This document shows positions 52,963 to 60,700 of a DNA stretch of 64,000 nucleotides, piece by piece. Position 1 is the stretch's first letter; every line of letters begins with the position of its first letter. Both the position numbers and the translations under genes were made by a program. The notes under the pieces were generated by a model, which ran no database searches, was not told where the DNA came from, and worked only from the letters and a program-made list of their open reading frames with translations. This DNA is from Lysobacter sp. 5GHs7-4 (lineage in GTDB: Bacteria > Pseudomonadota > Gammaproteobacteria > Xanthomonadales > Xanthomonadaceae). The stretch covers positions 1,630,001-1,694,000 of the forward strand of contig NZ_CP089924.1 of assembly GCF_021284765.1 (NCBI RefSeq). The letters are read 5' to 3'.

Positions 52963-53865
52963 TCAGTCGCTCAGATAGGCCTGCAGTGCGGCGATCGCCA
53001 GCCGCACCTTGGCCGGTTGCGAATCGCGCTGGGCGGTGACCGCGTACACGCCCAGCGGCGACATCGACCATTCCGGCAGCACCGCGACCACGCCGCCGTC
53101 GGCGAGCAACTGCGTCGCGTCGGGCCCGGGCAGGCGCATGATGCCCAGGTCCTGCAGCATCATCTGCTTGAGCGCCTCGGCGCTGTTGCCGACGATGCGT
53201 CCGCCCACGCGCACGCGCCGCGACGGCTCGCCCGGACGATGCAGCTCGACGTACTCGGGTTGGTTGATCACGCTCAAGATCAGCAGCGGATGTTCGCTCA
53301 GTTCCTCCGGCGTTTGCGGCAGCCCGTGCGCCTGCGCGTACGCAGGCGTGCACACCAGCAGATAACGCCACTCGGTCAGACGGCGCGCGATCAGGCTGGA
53401 ATCGCCCATCGTGCCCACGCGCACGGCCAGGTCGATGCGCTCGCCGATCAGGTCGATCTGACGGTCTTCGGCGAACAGGCGCAGCGACAGCGCCGGATGC
53501 GCACGTAGCAACGGCGCCAGCGCCTCGGCCAGATAGCGGGCGAAGCCCACCGGCACGGCGACGCGCAATTCGCCGCGCGGCTCGTCGCGCAGATCGCCCA
53601 GCCGGCGTTCGGCGGCGCGCGCGGCGTGCAGCATGCCGGCGCAGTCCTCGTAGTAGGCCTGGCCGGCCTCGGTGGTGGTGAGCTTGCGGGTGGAGCGGTG
53701 CAGCAGCACCACGCCGATCTCCTCCTCCAGCCGCCGCAGCTGCTGGCTGACCGCCGACGGCGTCATGTCCAGCTCGCGCGCGGCCGCGCTCATCGAGCCC
53801 AGTTCGACCACGCGGGCGTACAGGGCCATGCGCTTGAGGCGGTCTATCGTGAAGTCCAGCTTCAT
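52963..53865 (-). CDS. LysR-family regulator
   Basis: A 300-residue regulator. The helix-turn-helix is in residues about 11-70 (MALYARVVELGSMSAAAREL, DMTPSAVSQQLRRLEEEIGV). The co-inducer domain has LRVAVPVGFARYLAEALAPL and VRVGTMGDSSLIARRLTEWR, a CrgA/DsdC-like layout. It is divergent from the NAD(P)-binding protein gene with 81 bases between, the usual layout for a LysR gene and its target. Its stop is one base from the cyclase stop. Confidence 0.92.
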   Translation of the reverse strand: MKLDFTIDRLKRMALYARVVELGSMSAAARELDMTPSAVSQQLRRLEEEIGVVLLHRSTRKLTTTEAGQAYYEDCAGMLHAARAAERRLGDLRDEPRGELRVAVPVGFARYLAEALAPLLRAHPALSLRLFAEDRQIDLIGERIDLAVRVGTMGDSSLIARRLTEWRYLLVCTPAYAQAHGLPQTPEELSEHPLLILSVINQPEYVELHRPGEPSRRVRVGGRIVGNSAEALKQMMLQDLGIMRLPGPDATQLLADGGVVAVLPEWSMSPLGVYAVTAQRDSQPAKVRLAIAALQAYLSD

Positions 53866-53946
53866 GGTTCTAGTCCGAATCCTGGTCTTATCGGCCAATC
53901 TTGTAGTGGGAATACTAGCGCCACCTGACCACACCGGAGCAATCCC

Positions 53947-54585
53947 ATGAACATCGCCCTGATCGGCGCCAGCGGCTTCATCGGCTCGGCGCTGCGTAAC
54001 GAAGCCCTGTCGCGCGGCCATCGCGTGACTGCCCTGGTCGGCCGCCCGCAGCGGTTGGAGGCCGCGCCGGGCCTGACTGCGTTCGCCGCCGACGTGCTCG
54101 ACACGCAGCGCCTGGCCCAGCAGCTGGCCGGCCACGACGCGGTGATCAGCGCCTTCAGCGGCCACAGCCAGGACGACGTACGCGACTATTTCAACCGCGG
54201 CAGCGCGGCGATCGTCGCCGCGGTCAAACAGGCCGGCGTGCCGCGCCTGCTGGTGGTCGGCGGCGCCGGCAGCCTGGAAGTCGCCCCCGGCCTGCAACTG
54301 GTCGACACGCCCGAGTTCCCCGCGCAGTGGAAGGGCTCAGCGCTGGGCGGCCGCGACGTGCTCGAAGCGCTGCGCCAGGAGCCGACGCTGGACTGGACCT
54401 ACCTCAGTCCGGCCGCGCTGATCGAACCCGGCCAACGCACCGGCCGCTACCGCCTCGGCGGCGAGCAGCTGCTGGTGGACGAGGCCGGCGATTCCAAGAT
54501 CTCGGTCGAGGACTACGCGCTGGCGCTGATCGACGAGTTGGAGCAGCCCGCGCACAGCCGCCGCCGTTTCAGCATCGCGTACTGA
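53947..54585 (+). CDS. NAD(P)-binding SDR/NmrA-like protein
   Basis: A 212-residue atypical short-chain dehydrogenase. It begins with ALIGASGFIGSALRNEALSR, a GxxGxxG Rossmann motif at residues 7-13. It continues with VTALVGRPQRLEA and DAVISAFSG (a NmrA/YwnB-like order), then RLLVVGGAGSLEVAPG. The Tyr/Lys catalytic pair of SDRs is not evident, so it may only bind NAD(P) or be a reductase of the NmrA type. It is divergent from a LysR gene, probably its regulator. Confidence 0.9.
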   Translation: MNIALIGASGFIGSALRNEALSRGHRVTALVGRPQRLEAAPGLTAFAADVLDTQRLAQQLAGHDAVISAFSGHSQDDVRDYFNRGSAAIVAAVKQAGVPRLLVVGGAGSLEVAPGLQLVDTPEFPAQWKGSALGGRDVLEALRQEPTLDWTYLSPAALIEPGQRTGRYRLGGEQLLVDEAGDSKISVEDYALALIDELEQPAHSRRRFSIAY

Positions 54586-54592
54586 GCGCGAC

Positions 54593-54626
54593 GACGGGGC
54601 GCAGCGCGGTCGCGCCGCGCCCCGTC
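54593..54626 (+). terminator. Hairpin after the NAD(P)-binding gene
   Basis: GACGGGGCGCAGCGCG and CGCGCCGCGCCCCGTC pair over 15 of 16 bases with a two-base loop. No clear T run follows, so it may stabilise the message end instead. Confidence 0.45.
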
Positions 54627-54702
54627 GCTTCGTCCCGCGCGTGGGGATCGGCTAACCTGCCCGCATCGGGGGCGGTCGTGGCGATGCGCCGGCAGGGGAC
54701 AC

Positions 54703-56262
54703 ATGGGCTTCAAGCGTGCGGGGGCGGCGTTCGCGCTGGTTTTCGGGTTGTGCGTGGCCGGCGATGCGTCCGCGCAAGCGCAGTGCGAGCATCTGGGCGC
54801 GCAGGCCGTCGCCGCCGAGCGGCAGGGCCGGCCGTTCTGGTTCCGCACCTATAAAAAACGTCGGCTGGTCGCGCTGGTATTGGCCGAATGCGCCTACCGT
54901 CCGGAGGCCGAACGCGCCCTGGCCACCGCTATCGACGACCGACGCTTCGCGCGTCTGTCGGTGCAGGACCGATACACCACGTTGTCCGCTGCGGCGACCA
55001 ATGCCTGGCAATTGCAGCACTACCCGCAGGCGCGCGATCTGTATCGCCGTGTGGTCGCACTATCTCCCGACGAAGCCGACGACTGGTACCGCCTGTCCGT
55101 GCTGGAGCGCGTGCAAGGCGATCACGCAGCCTCGGCGCGCGCGATGATCCATGTGATCGAACATTGGCCGGAATTGCTGGATCACGTTCAAGATCAATCG
55201 ATCTTCGCGCTGATTCATCAGCTTGAGCCGCGCGCGCAAGTCCGCCTGGATCTCTTGCAGGCGCTGTACGACGCCAACTGGCAGCGCAAGGGGCAGGGCG
55301 CCGACACGGCCTGGTACGAGCTGGCGCTGATGCGCGTGGATCGCGGCGAAGCCGACGCCGCGCGCGCGGCGATCCGGCGCATATCCGCCTCGCGCGAGCT
55401 GATCCTGTTGCGCGCCGATCGTCGTTTCGACGGCTTGGTCGATCGCCAAGCCATGGCCTTCGACGTGGACAACGCGGCGCTGCGCGAGGTGGAGCTGCAA
55501 CGCACGCTGTTGGCGGCGCGGCCCGACTCGCTGCAATTGCACACCCAGCTCAGTCGCGCCCTGCTGATGTTGGGCCGCAGCGAAGAGGCCCTGGCCTTGT
55601 GCGACGACGCACTGAAAGCCATCGCCGATGCCCCGGCCGATCGTCCGCCCTATGCCGACGACGCCGAGTACCGCGTGTGGCTGATGAACAACCGCGCGAT
55701 CGCCTTGCGCCGGCTGGGCCGTCTGGACGAGGCCCTGCAGGAATTGCGACGCGCCAGCGAGCGGCGCGAGGGCGACAGCGTCAACGTCAGCCAGATCCTG
55801 AATCTGGGCGACTACTACGCCTCCCTGGGACGGTCGGACGAGGCGCTGGCGACGGTCGCCGCCGTGGGCACGGACATCAATGGCTATGGCCGCATGGTGC
55901 AGGCTCTGGTGGAGCTGCGCGCGCAGTCGCAGCGTGGCGATGCCGCGCAGGTCGCGCGCGCCTTGGCTTACTTGCGCGAGCATCGTCGGGAGGACGGGAC
56001 TGTGCTGTTGGAAGGGCTGCTGCAAGCCGGCCGCATGGACGAAGCCGAGCAGGCGCTGTTGGCGTCGCTGGCGTCCGCCAGCGAACGCGCCGACGCGCTG
56101 TACTGGTTGCAACGCTTCCGTGAGGCCGATGCGCTGCCGGGCGATCGCGACCGGCGCGCGCGCAAAGCCGAACTGATCGCGCGCGAGCGCGTGCAGGCCG
56201 CGATCGCACAGGTGGGCCGCATCGAGTCCTACGGCATCCATGCCACGAACGAAATGGATTGA
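54703..56262 (+). CDS. Secreted TPR-repeat protein
   Basis: A 519-residue protein with a signal peptide (cleavage near DASAQ). It consists of helix pairs that fit tetratricopeptide repeats, clearest at about 105-135 (PQARDLYRRVVALSPDEADD), 270-300 and 330-360 (LGRLDEALQELRRASERREG). Such a body acts as a protein scaffold in the periplasm or envelope. No catalytic motif is seen. The acetyltransferase gene follows after 58 bases on the same strand. Confidence 0.82.
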   Translation: MGFKRAGAAFALVFGLCVAGDASAQAQCEHLGAQAVAAERQGRPFWFRTYKKRRLVALVLAECAYRPEAERALATAIDDRRFARLSVQDRYTTLSAAATNAWQLQHYPQARDLYRRVVALSPDEADDWYRLSVLERVQGDHAASARAMIHVIEHWPELLDHVQDQSIFALIHQLEPRAQVRLDLLQALYDANWQRKGQGADTAWYELALMRVDRGEADAARAAIRRISASRELILLRADRRFDGLVDRQAMAFDVDNAALREVELQRTLLAARPDSLQLHTQLSRALLMLGRSEEALALCDDALKAIADAPADRPPYADDAEYRVWLMNNRAIALRRLGRLDEALQELRRASERREGDSVNVSQILNLGDYYASLGRSDEALATVAAVGTDINGYGRMVQALVELRAQSQRGDAAQVARALAYLREHRREDGTVLLEGLLQAGRMDEAEQALLASLASASERADALYWLQRFREADALPGDRDRRARKAELIARERVQAAIAQVGRIESYGIHATNEMD

Positions 56263-56320
56263 GCGTCGCCCATCCTGGCGGCTGGCATACTCGGGCGCCA
56301 CGGCCCAGGCAGGAGCCCGC

Positions 56321-56953
56321 ATGCACGGCCCCGATCCTAACGACCCGCATCCGATGCGCGGCTTCCCGCAGATCTGCTACATCCGCAACACCGTCGACAA
56401 TCCGCAGATCCAGGTCGGCGAATACAGCTACTACGACGATCCCGAGGATTCGGAAGGGTTCGAGCGCAATGTGCTGTACCTGTTTCCGTTCATCGGCGAC
56501 CGCCTGGTCATCGGCCGCTATTGCGCGATCGCGCGCGGCGCGACCTTCGTCATGAACGGCGCCAATCACCGCATGTCGGGGTTCTCGACTTATCCCTTCA
56601 ATATCTTCGGCAACGGCTGGGAGCGGACCACGCCGTTGCCGGAGGAGCTGCCGTACAAGGGCGATACGGTGATCGGCAACGATGTCTGGATCGGCTATCA
56701 GGCGCTGCTGATGCCCGGCGTGAACGTCGGCGACGGCGCCATCGTCGCCGCGCGTTCGGTGGTGACCGCGGACGTGCCCGCGTACGCGATCGTCGGCGGC
56801 AATCCGGCGCGCGTGCTGCGCATGCGCTACCGGCCGGATCAGGTCGAACGCCTGCTGCGCATCGCCTGGTGGGAGTGGGACGCGGCCAAGGTCAGCCGCA
56901 ATCTGGAATCGATCGTCGGCGGCGACCTGGACGCCCTGGAAGCCGCGCAGTGA
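56321..56953 (+). CDS. CatB/Vat-type xenobiotic O-acetyltransferase
   Basis: A 210-residue acetyl-CoA-dependent hexapeptide acyltransferase. The left-handed helix repeats lie around VIGRYCAIARGATFV, VIGNDVWIGYQALLMPGVNV and GDGAIVAARSVVTADVPAYA. The catalytic His lies in NGANHRMSGFSTYPF, the motif of xenobiotic acetyltransferases that modify chloramphenicol or streptogramins. Chromosomal homologues often have other substrates, so resistance is not implied. An AGGAG site ten bases upstream supports the ATG at 56321. Confidence 0.88.
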   Translation: MHGPDPNDPHPMRGFPQICYIRNTVDNPQIQVGEYSYYDDPEDSEGFERNVLYLFPFIGDRLVIGRYCAIARGATFVMNGANHRMSGFSTYPFNIFGNGWERTTPLPEELPYKGDTVIGNDVWIGYQALLMPGVNVGDGAIVAARSVVTADVPAYAIVGGNPARVLRMRYRPDQVERLLRIAWWEWDAAKVSRNLESIVGGDLDALEAAQ

Positions 56954-56959
56954 GCGCGG

Positions 56960-58279
56960 TCAGGGCGTAGACGCCGCGTTCTGCGGCAGCTCCGCATCGG
57001 CGGCGCCGCGGCGGCTCTGCGCCCGCGCCAGCGCGTAGCCGGTGCCGGCCCACACCAGCGCGATCGCGGCGCCGATCAGGGCGGCCAGCGCCGGATGCTG
57101 GGCCAGCGCATCGAGCAAGGCCTTGGCCCAGCCGCTGACCGCATCGGCGCCTCGGTAAACCACCGAGTCGATGAAGTTCTTGGCCTTGTACTTGGCCTGC
57201 GTGGGCACCGTGGTGAACAGCATCTCGCGGCCCGGACGCACGAAGGCGTACTCGCCGGCGCGCCGCACCACCATCACCACCGCCAGCACGGCGAAGGTCG
57301 GCGCCAGCGCCAGCCACAGGAAGCCGAACACGGTCACCAGCGGCACCGCCACCAGCAGCACGCCGATGCCCAGTCGCTGCGCCAGACGGCCGGTCAGGAA
57401 CAACTGCGACAGGATCGCCAGGCTCTGTACCACCACGTCGATGGTGCCGAACACGCGGGTCTGGTCGGCGCGGTCGGGGTAGGTCAGTTCGACCAGACGC
57501 GCCTGCTCGAAGTACAGGAAGGTGCTGACGCTGGCCAGCAACAGCACGAAGGCGGCGATGCCGAGCAGGAACGGAGAGCGCAGCACATCGGTGAAGCCGG
57601 CGAACGGGCTGCCGCCCAGCGGCCGCGCGCGCGCAGCGGCGCTGGCTTGCGCAGGCAGCGGATGGGCGTCGCGCCAGCGCTGCAGGCGCCGGCCGACGTC
57701 GATGGCCGCGATCAACAGCGCCGCCGACAGCCACAGCAAGCCGGCGTGACCGATGCGGCCCACCAGGGCGACGCCGAGCAGCGGGCCGACCAGTCCGCCG
57801 AAGCTCGCGCCCGAGGCCATCAGGGCGAACACGCGCTTGGCCTGGTCGATCGGGAATAGATCGGCCAGCACGCTCCAGGCCACCGAGATCGCGATCAGGT
57901 TGAACACCGACAGCCAGATGTAGAACGCGCGCGCGAACCACAGGTTGTCCGGCGCCCAATGGAAGCCCAGCGCGAAGCCGGCCAGATTCACGGCGAAGAA
58001 CCCGAAGGTCCAGGGCAGCACGCGCCGGCGCCGCACGCGCGCGGCCAGCCAGCCGAACAGCGGCATCACCGCCAGCGTGGCGACGAAGGTGCCGGTGAAC
58101 AGCCATTGCAGATTGTCCACGCCGCCGGCGATGCCCATGGTCTCGCGCACCGGGCGCAGCATGAAATAGCCGGCGAACAGCAGAAAGAACAGCAGCACGC
58201 CCATCGCCGCCGGCTCGGCCTCGCGTTCGTCGATGCCGAACAGGCCGGCCAGACGGCGTTGCAGCGCAGTGGCGCTCAT
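56960..58279 (-). CDS. MFS-type transporter, NTP/NTP exchanger-like
   Basis: A 439-residue inner-membrane protein with about 12 hydrophobic segments. It opens with an N-terminal soluble helix and then FFLLFAGYFMLRPVRETMGI. A later conserved piece, YKAKNFIDSVVYRGADAVSG near 380-399, with FVRPGREMLFTTV before it, is typical of the Tlc/NTT-like branch of ATP/ADP-type exchangers. Such carriers are best known from obligate intracellular bacteria; those in free-living Xanthomonadaceae are uncharacterised. It lies just upstream of the aldo/keto reductase gene on the map but is transcribed after it. Confidence 0.82.
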   Translation of the reverse strand: MSATALQRRLAGLFGIDEREAEPAAMGVLLFFLLFAGYFMLRPVRETMGIAGGVDNLQWLFTGTFVATLAVMPLFGWLAARVRRRRVLPWTFGFFAVNLAGFALGFHWAPDNLWFARAFYIWLSVFNLIAISVAWSVLADLFPIDQAKRVFALMASGASFGGLVGPLLGVALVGRIGHAGLLWLSAALLIAAIDVGRRLQRWRDAHPLPAQASAAARARPLGGSPFAGFTDVLRSPFLLGIAAFVLLLASVSTFLYFEQARLVELTYPDRADQTRVFGTIDVVVQSLAILSQLFLTGRLAQRLGIGVLLVAVPLVTVFGFLWLALAPTFAVLAVVMVVRRAGEYAFVRPGREMLFTTVPTQAKYKAKNFIDSVVYRGADAVSGWAKALLDALAQHPALAALIGAAIALVWAGTGYALARAQSRRGAADAELPQNAASTP

Positions 58280-58286
58280 GCGCGGC

Positions 58287-59270
58287 TCAGCCGATCGCGG
58301 CGACCAGCGCCGCGCGCTGCTTGGCGTCCAGCAGGGCGCCGACGCCGGCCTTGAGGTTGTCGGTCTGGTTCTTGGGCTTGGAGGTAGCCGGTATCACCAC
58401 CGTCACCGCCGGTTCGCTGAGCACGAATTTCAGGAACAGCTGCGCCCAGGAGTCGGCGCCGACCTCGGCCGCCCACGCCGGCACCGGTTTGTCGCGCACC
58501 TGCGCGAACAGGCGCCCGTCCTCGAACGCGCGGTTGACGATCACCGCGATGCCCAATTCGCGCGCGAGCGGAAAGATCGTGCGCTCGGCGCCGCGCGAAA
58601 CCGGCGAGTAGTTGATCTGCACGAATTCCGGCTTCAGCGCGCGCATTTCCTCGGCGAGCTGGGCCTGGGCATCGTCGCGGTAGTGAGTGAGGCCGACGTA
58701 GCGCACCTTGCCCTGCTGCTTGAGCTCGCGCGCCAGCGCCAGCTGGGTGCGGGTGTCGCGCAGGTTATGCACTTGCAGCAGGTCGATCTTGTCGGTGCGC
58801 AGGCGCCGCAGCGATTCGCCGAACTGCGCCAGGCCCTCGTCGCGGCCGCTGACGCCGGACAGCTTGGTGGCCAGAAACAGCTTCGGCCGTGCCTGCGCTT
58901 CGGCCAGCAGGTCGCCCAGCACGTCCTCGGCGCTGGAGTAGGTGGGCGCGGTGTCGATCAGGGTCGCGCCGGCGTCGATGAAGCGCGCCAGCACCTCGCG
59001 CAGCGGCGCGCGCGCGTCGGTGCCGGCGCCGACTTCGAAACTGCCGGAGGTGCCCATGCCGATCACCGGCAGCTGCTCGCCGCTGGCCGGGATCGCGCGC
59101 TTGAGCAGCGGGCCGCGGAAGGGTTGCTCGGCGGTGAGTGCGCCGGTGGGTTTCGCCGGCTCGCCGCTCAAGGGGCGCGGCGTGTCCTGACTGCAGGCCG
59201 CCAAAGGCGCCAGCGCCAGTCCGGTGGCGGTGAGGGTGGCGGTGGCGATGAAATCCCGACGGCTGGCCAT
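58287..59270 (-). CDS. Exported aldo/keto reductase
   Basis: A 327-residue protein of the NADPH-dependent AKR superfamily. It starts with a Tat-type signal (SRRDFIATATLTATGLALAP), and the segment LAAC could be lipidated. The (beta/alpha)8 barrel contains the catalytic tetrad: Asp in LIDTAPTYSS, Tyr in the same segment, Lys in LATKLSG and His in QVHNLRD. The end has AVTVVIPATSKPKNQTDNLK, the cofactor-binding tail. The gene ends seven bases before the MFS gene start, so they form an operon. Confidence 0.92.
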   Translation of the reverse strand: MASRRDFIATATLTATGLALAPLAACSQDTPRPLSGEPAKPTGALTAEQPFRGPLLKRAIPASGEQLPVIGMGTSGSFEVGAGTDARAPLREVLARFIDAGATLIDTAPTYSSAEDVLGDLLAEAQARPKLFLATKLSGVSGRDEGLAQFGESLRRLRTDKIDLLQVHNLRDTRTQLALARELKQQGKVRYVGLTHYRDDAQAQLAEEMRALKPEFVQINYSPVSRGAERTIFPLARELGIAVIVNRAFEDGRLFAQVRDKPVPAWAAEVGADSWAQLFLKFVLSEPAVTVVIPATSKPKNQTDNLKAGVGALLDAKQRAALVAAIG

Positions 59271-59386
59271 GGCGCGTTTCTCGCGTTGCGGAGTAGGCGT
59301 GGATCCACCGCAGCCTCGCCGCTGGCGGCGGCCGCGGACAGTGCCGTTAGCCATGTGCGCCGGCGCCAGGCCGGCGCGGTCGCGAA

Positions 59387-60280
59387 TCAGCGCGCGCCGA
59401 GACGCTGCAGCAAGGCCATGGCCGCGGCCGGATTGCGCGCCTTGGCGGCGCTGATGAAATACAGGTAGACCTCGCGCGGGCGCGCGCCGGCCTCGCCGAC
59501 GCCGCCGACATGCGGCAGATCGGTCGGATCGCCACCGCCGGCCCATGCGCGGGCGCGAGCCGCCCATGCGTCGAGTTCGGCATCGGCATAGCCGGTGCTC
59601 ACGTCGGCGCGCGAACGCATCAGGCGCGCGTAGACGAAGTCGCCGGTGATGTCGGCCAGCGAAGGGTATTCGTCGGAGTCGGTGTAAACGGTCGCGACCT
59701 TGCGCTCGCGCGCCAGGCGCAGGTAGTCGGGATCGCGGAAGCTGTCGTTGCGCACCTCCAGCACATGCCGCAGCGCGCGGCCCTCGAGTTCGCGCGGCAG
59801 ACCGTCGAGGAAGGCGGCGACATCGTCGCGATCGAACACGCGGCTGGGCGCCAACTGCCACAGGATCGGCCCCAGACGCGTGCCGAACTCGGCCAGGCCG
59901 CCGTCGACGAAGGCCTGCGCGGCCTTGATGTTGCGCGCCAGCGCGCCCGACTGGGTGATCCGACCCGGTGCCTTGAGCGAGAACACGAAGCTGTCCGGCG
60001 TTTCCGCGGCCCACTTGGCGTAGGTGGCCGGTTTCTGCGCGCTGTAGAAGGTGCCGTTGATCTCGATGCTGCTGAGCTCGCGGCTGGCGTATTCCAACTC
60101 GCGGCGCTGCACCAGTCCCTTGGGATAGAAATTGTCGCGCCAGGGCGCGTAGGTCCAACCGCCGATGCCGACGCGGATGCCGTCCACCGGCGGCACGCGG
60201 CGCGCCGCATCGTCGTGGCCGGGCGGCGCGGAGAACAAGTCGCCGGCGGGAGCGGTTTTCTGGGTGCGCGAGGGGCTCAT
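59387..60280 (-). CDS. DUF72 family protein
   Basis: A 297-residue cytoplasmic protein with the DUF72 (YecE-like) TIM-barrel fold. Characteristic parts are RVGIGGWTYAPWRDNFYPKG near 34-53, ELSSIEINGTFYSAQKPATY, FVFSLKAPGRITQ, GPILWQLAPSRVFD and VYLYFISAAKARNPAAAMAL. The family is widespread and its reaction is not established. It is separated from the aldo/keto reductase by 116 bases on the same strand. Confidence 0.92.
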   Translation of the reverse strand: MSPSRTQKTAPAGDLFSAPPGHDDAARRVPPVDGIRVGIGGWTYAPWRDNFYPKGLVQRRELEYASRELSSIEINGTFYSAQKPATYAKWAAETPDSFVFSLKAPGRITQSGALARNIKAAQAFVDGGLAEFGTRLGPILWQLAPSRVFDRDDVAAFLDGLPRELEGRALRHVLEVRNDSFRDPDYLRLARERKVATVYTDSDEYPSLADITGDFVYARLMRSRADVSTGYADAELDAWAARARAWAGGGDPTDLPHVGGVGEAGARPREVYLYFISAAKARNPAAAMALLQRLGAR

Positions 60281-60445
60281 GCGGGTGTCGTCATCCGGAA
60301 GGGGCGGCCGCTCGATCGCAGACGCGGCATCGTGGGAGGCAGATCGTACCGCCAGCGGCGGCCGCCGATCGCATCGTGTCCGAGCATAGCCGTGCGAGGT
60401 GAAGCGCTCGTGGACCCGTGTCGCATCCGAACCGCGACACCGCGC

Positions 60446-60700
60446 TCAGCCGGCGATGCCGCCTTGCCGCAGGCGCTCGCGTCCGCGTTCGGTCAGGACC
60501 GCCAACCGGCTTTCGCCCTGGGTTTCCACCCGCACCCAACCCGGCCCCGGCTCGCCGCCGATCGCGTCGTCGCCGATCCAGGCCAGTTCGCGCAGCAGCA
60601 CGCTCATGCGCACGCGCAGACGCTTGCACAGGCGCGGCAGCGAAACCCCGGCCGGATGTTCGGCCAACGCCGCCAGCAGCGGCTCAGTCAACTCGGACAA
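60446..60700 (-). CDS. Small winged-helix protein linked to the formate dehydrogenase-like gene
   Basis: An 84-residue protein. Residues about 5-45 (EPLLAALAEHPAGVSLPRLC, KRLRVRMSVLLRELAWIGDD) look like a helix-turn-helix, and residues 50-80 form a winged strand pair (GWVRVETQGESRLAVLTERG). It overlaps the ydeP-like gene end by 17 bases, so it is translated from the same message. It might regulate the operon or help assembly; no direct evidence. Confidence 0.78.
   Translation of the reverse strand: MSELTEPLLAALAEHPAGVSLPRLCKRLRVRMSVLLRELAWIGDDAIGGEPGPGWVRVETQGESRLAVLTERGRERLRQGGIAG

Noticed and set aside
56321..56953. Chloramphenicol or streptogramin resistance gene
   Set aside because: The fold and catalytic His fit the family, but chromosomal members often modify other substrates and no resistance cassette context is seen.
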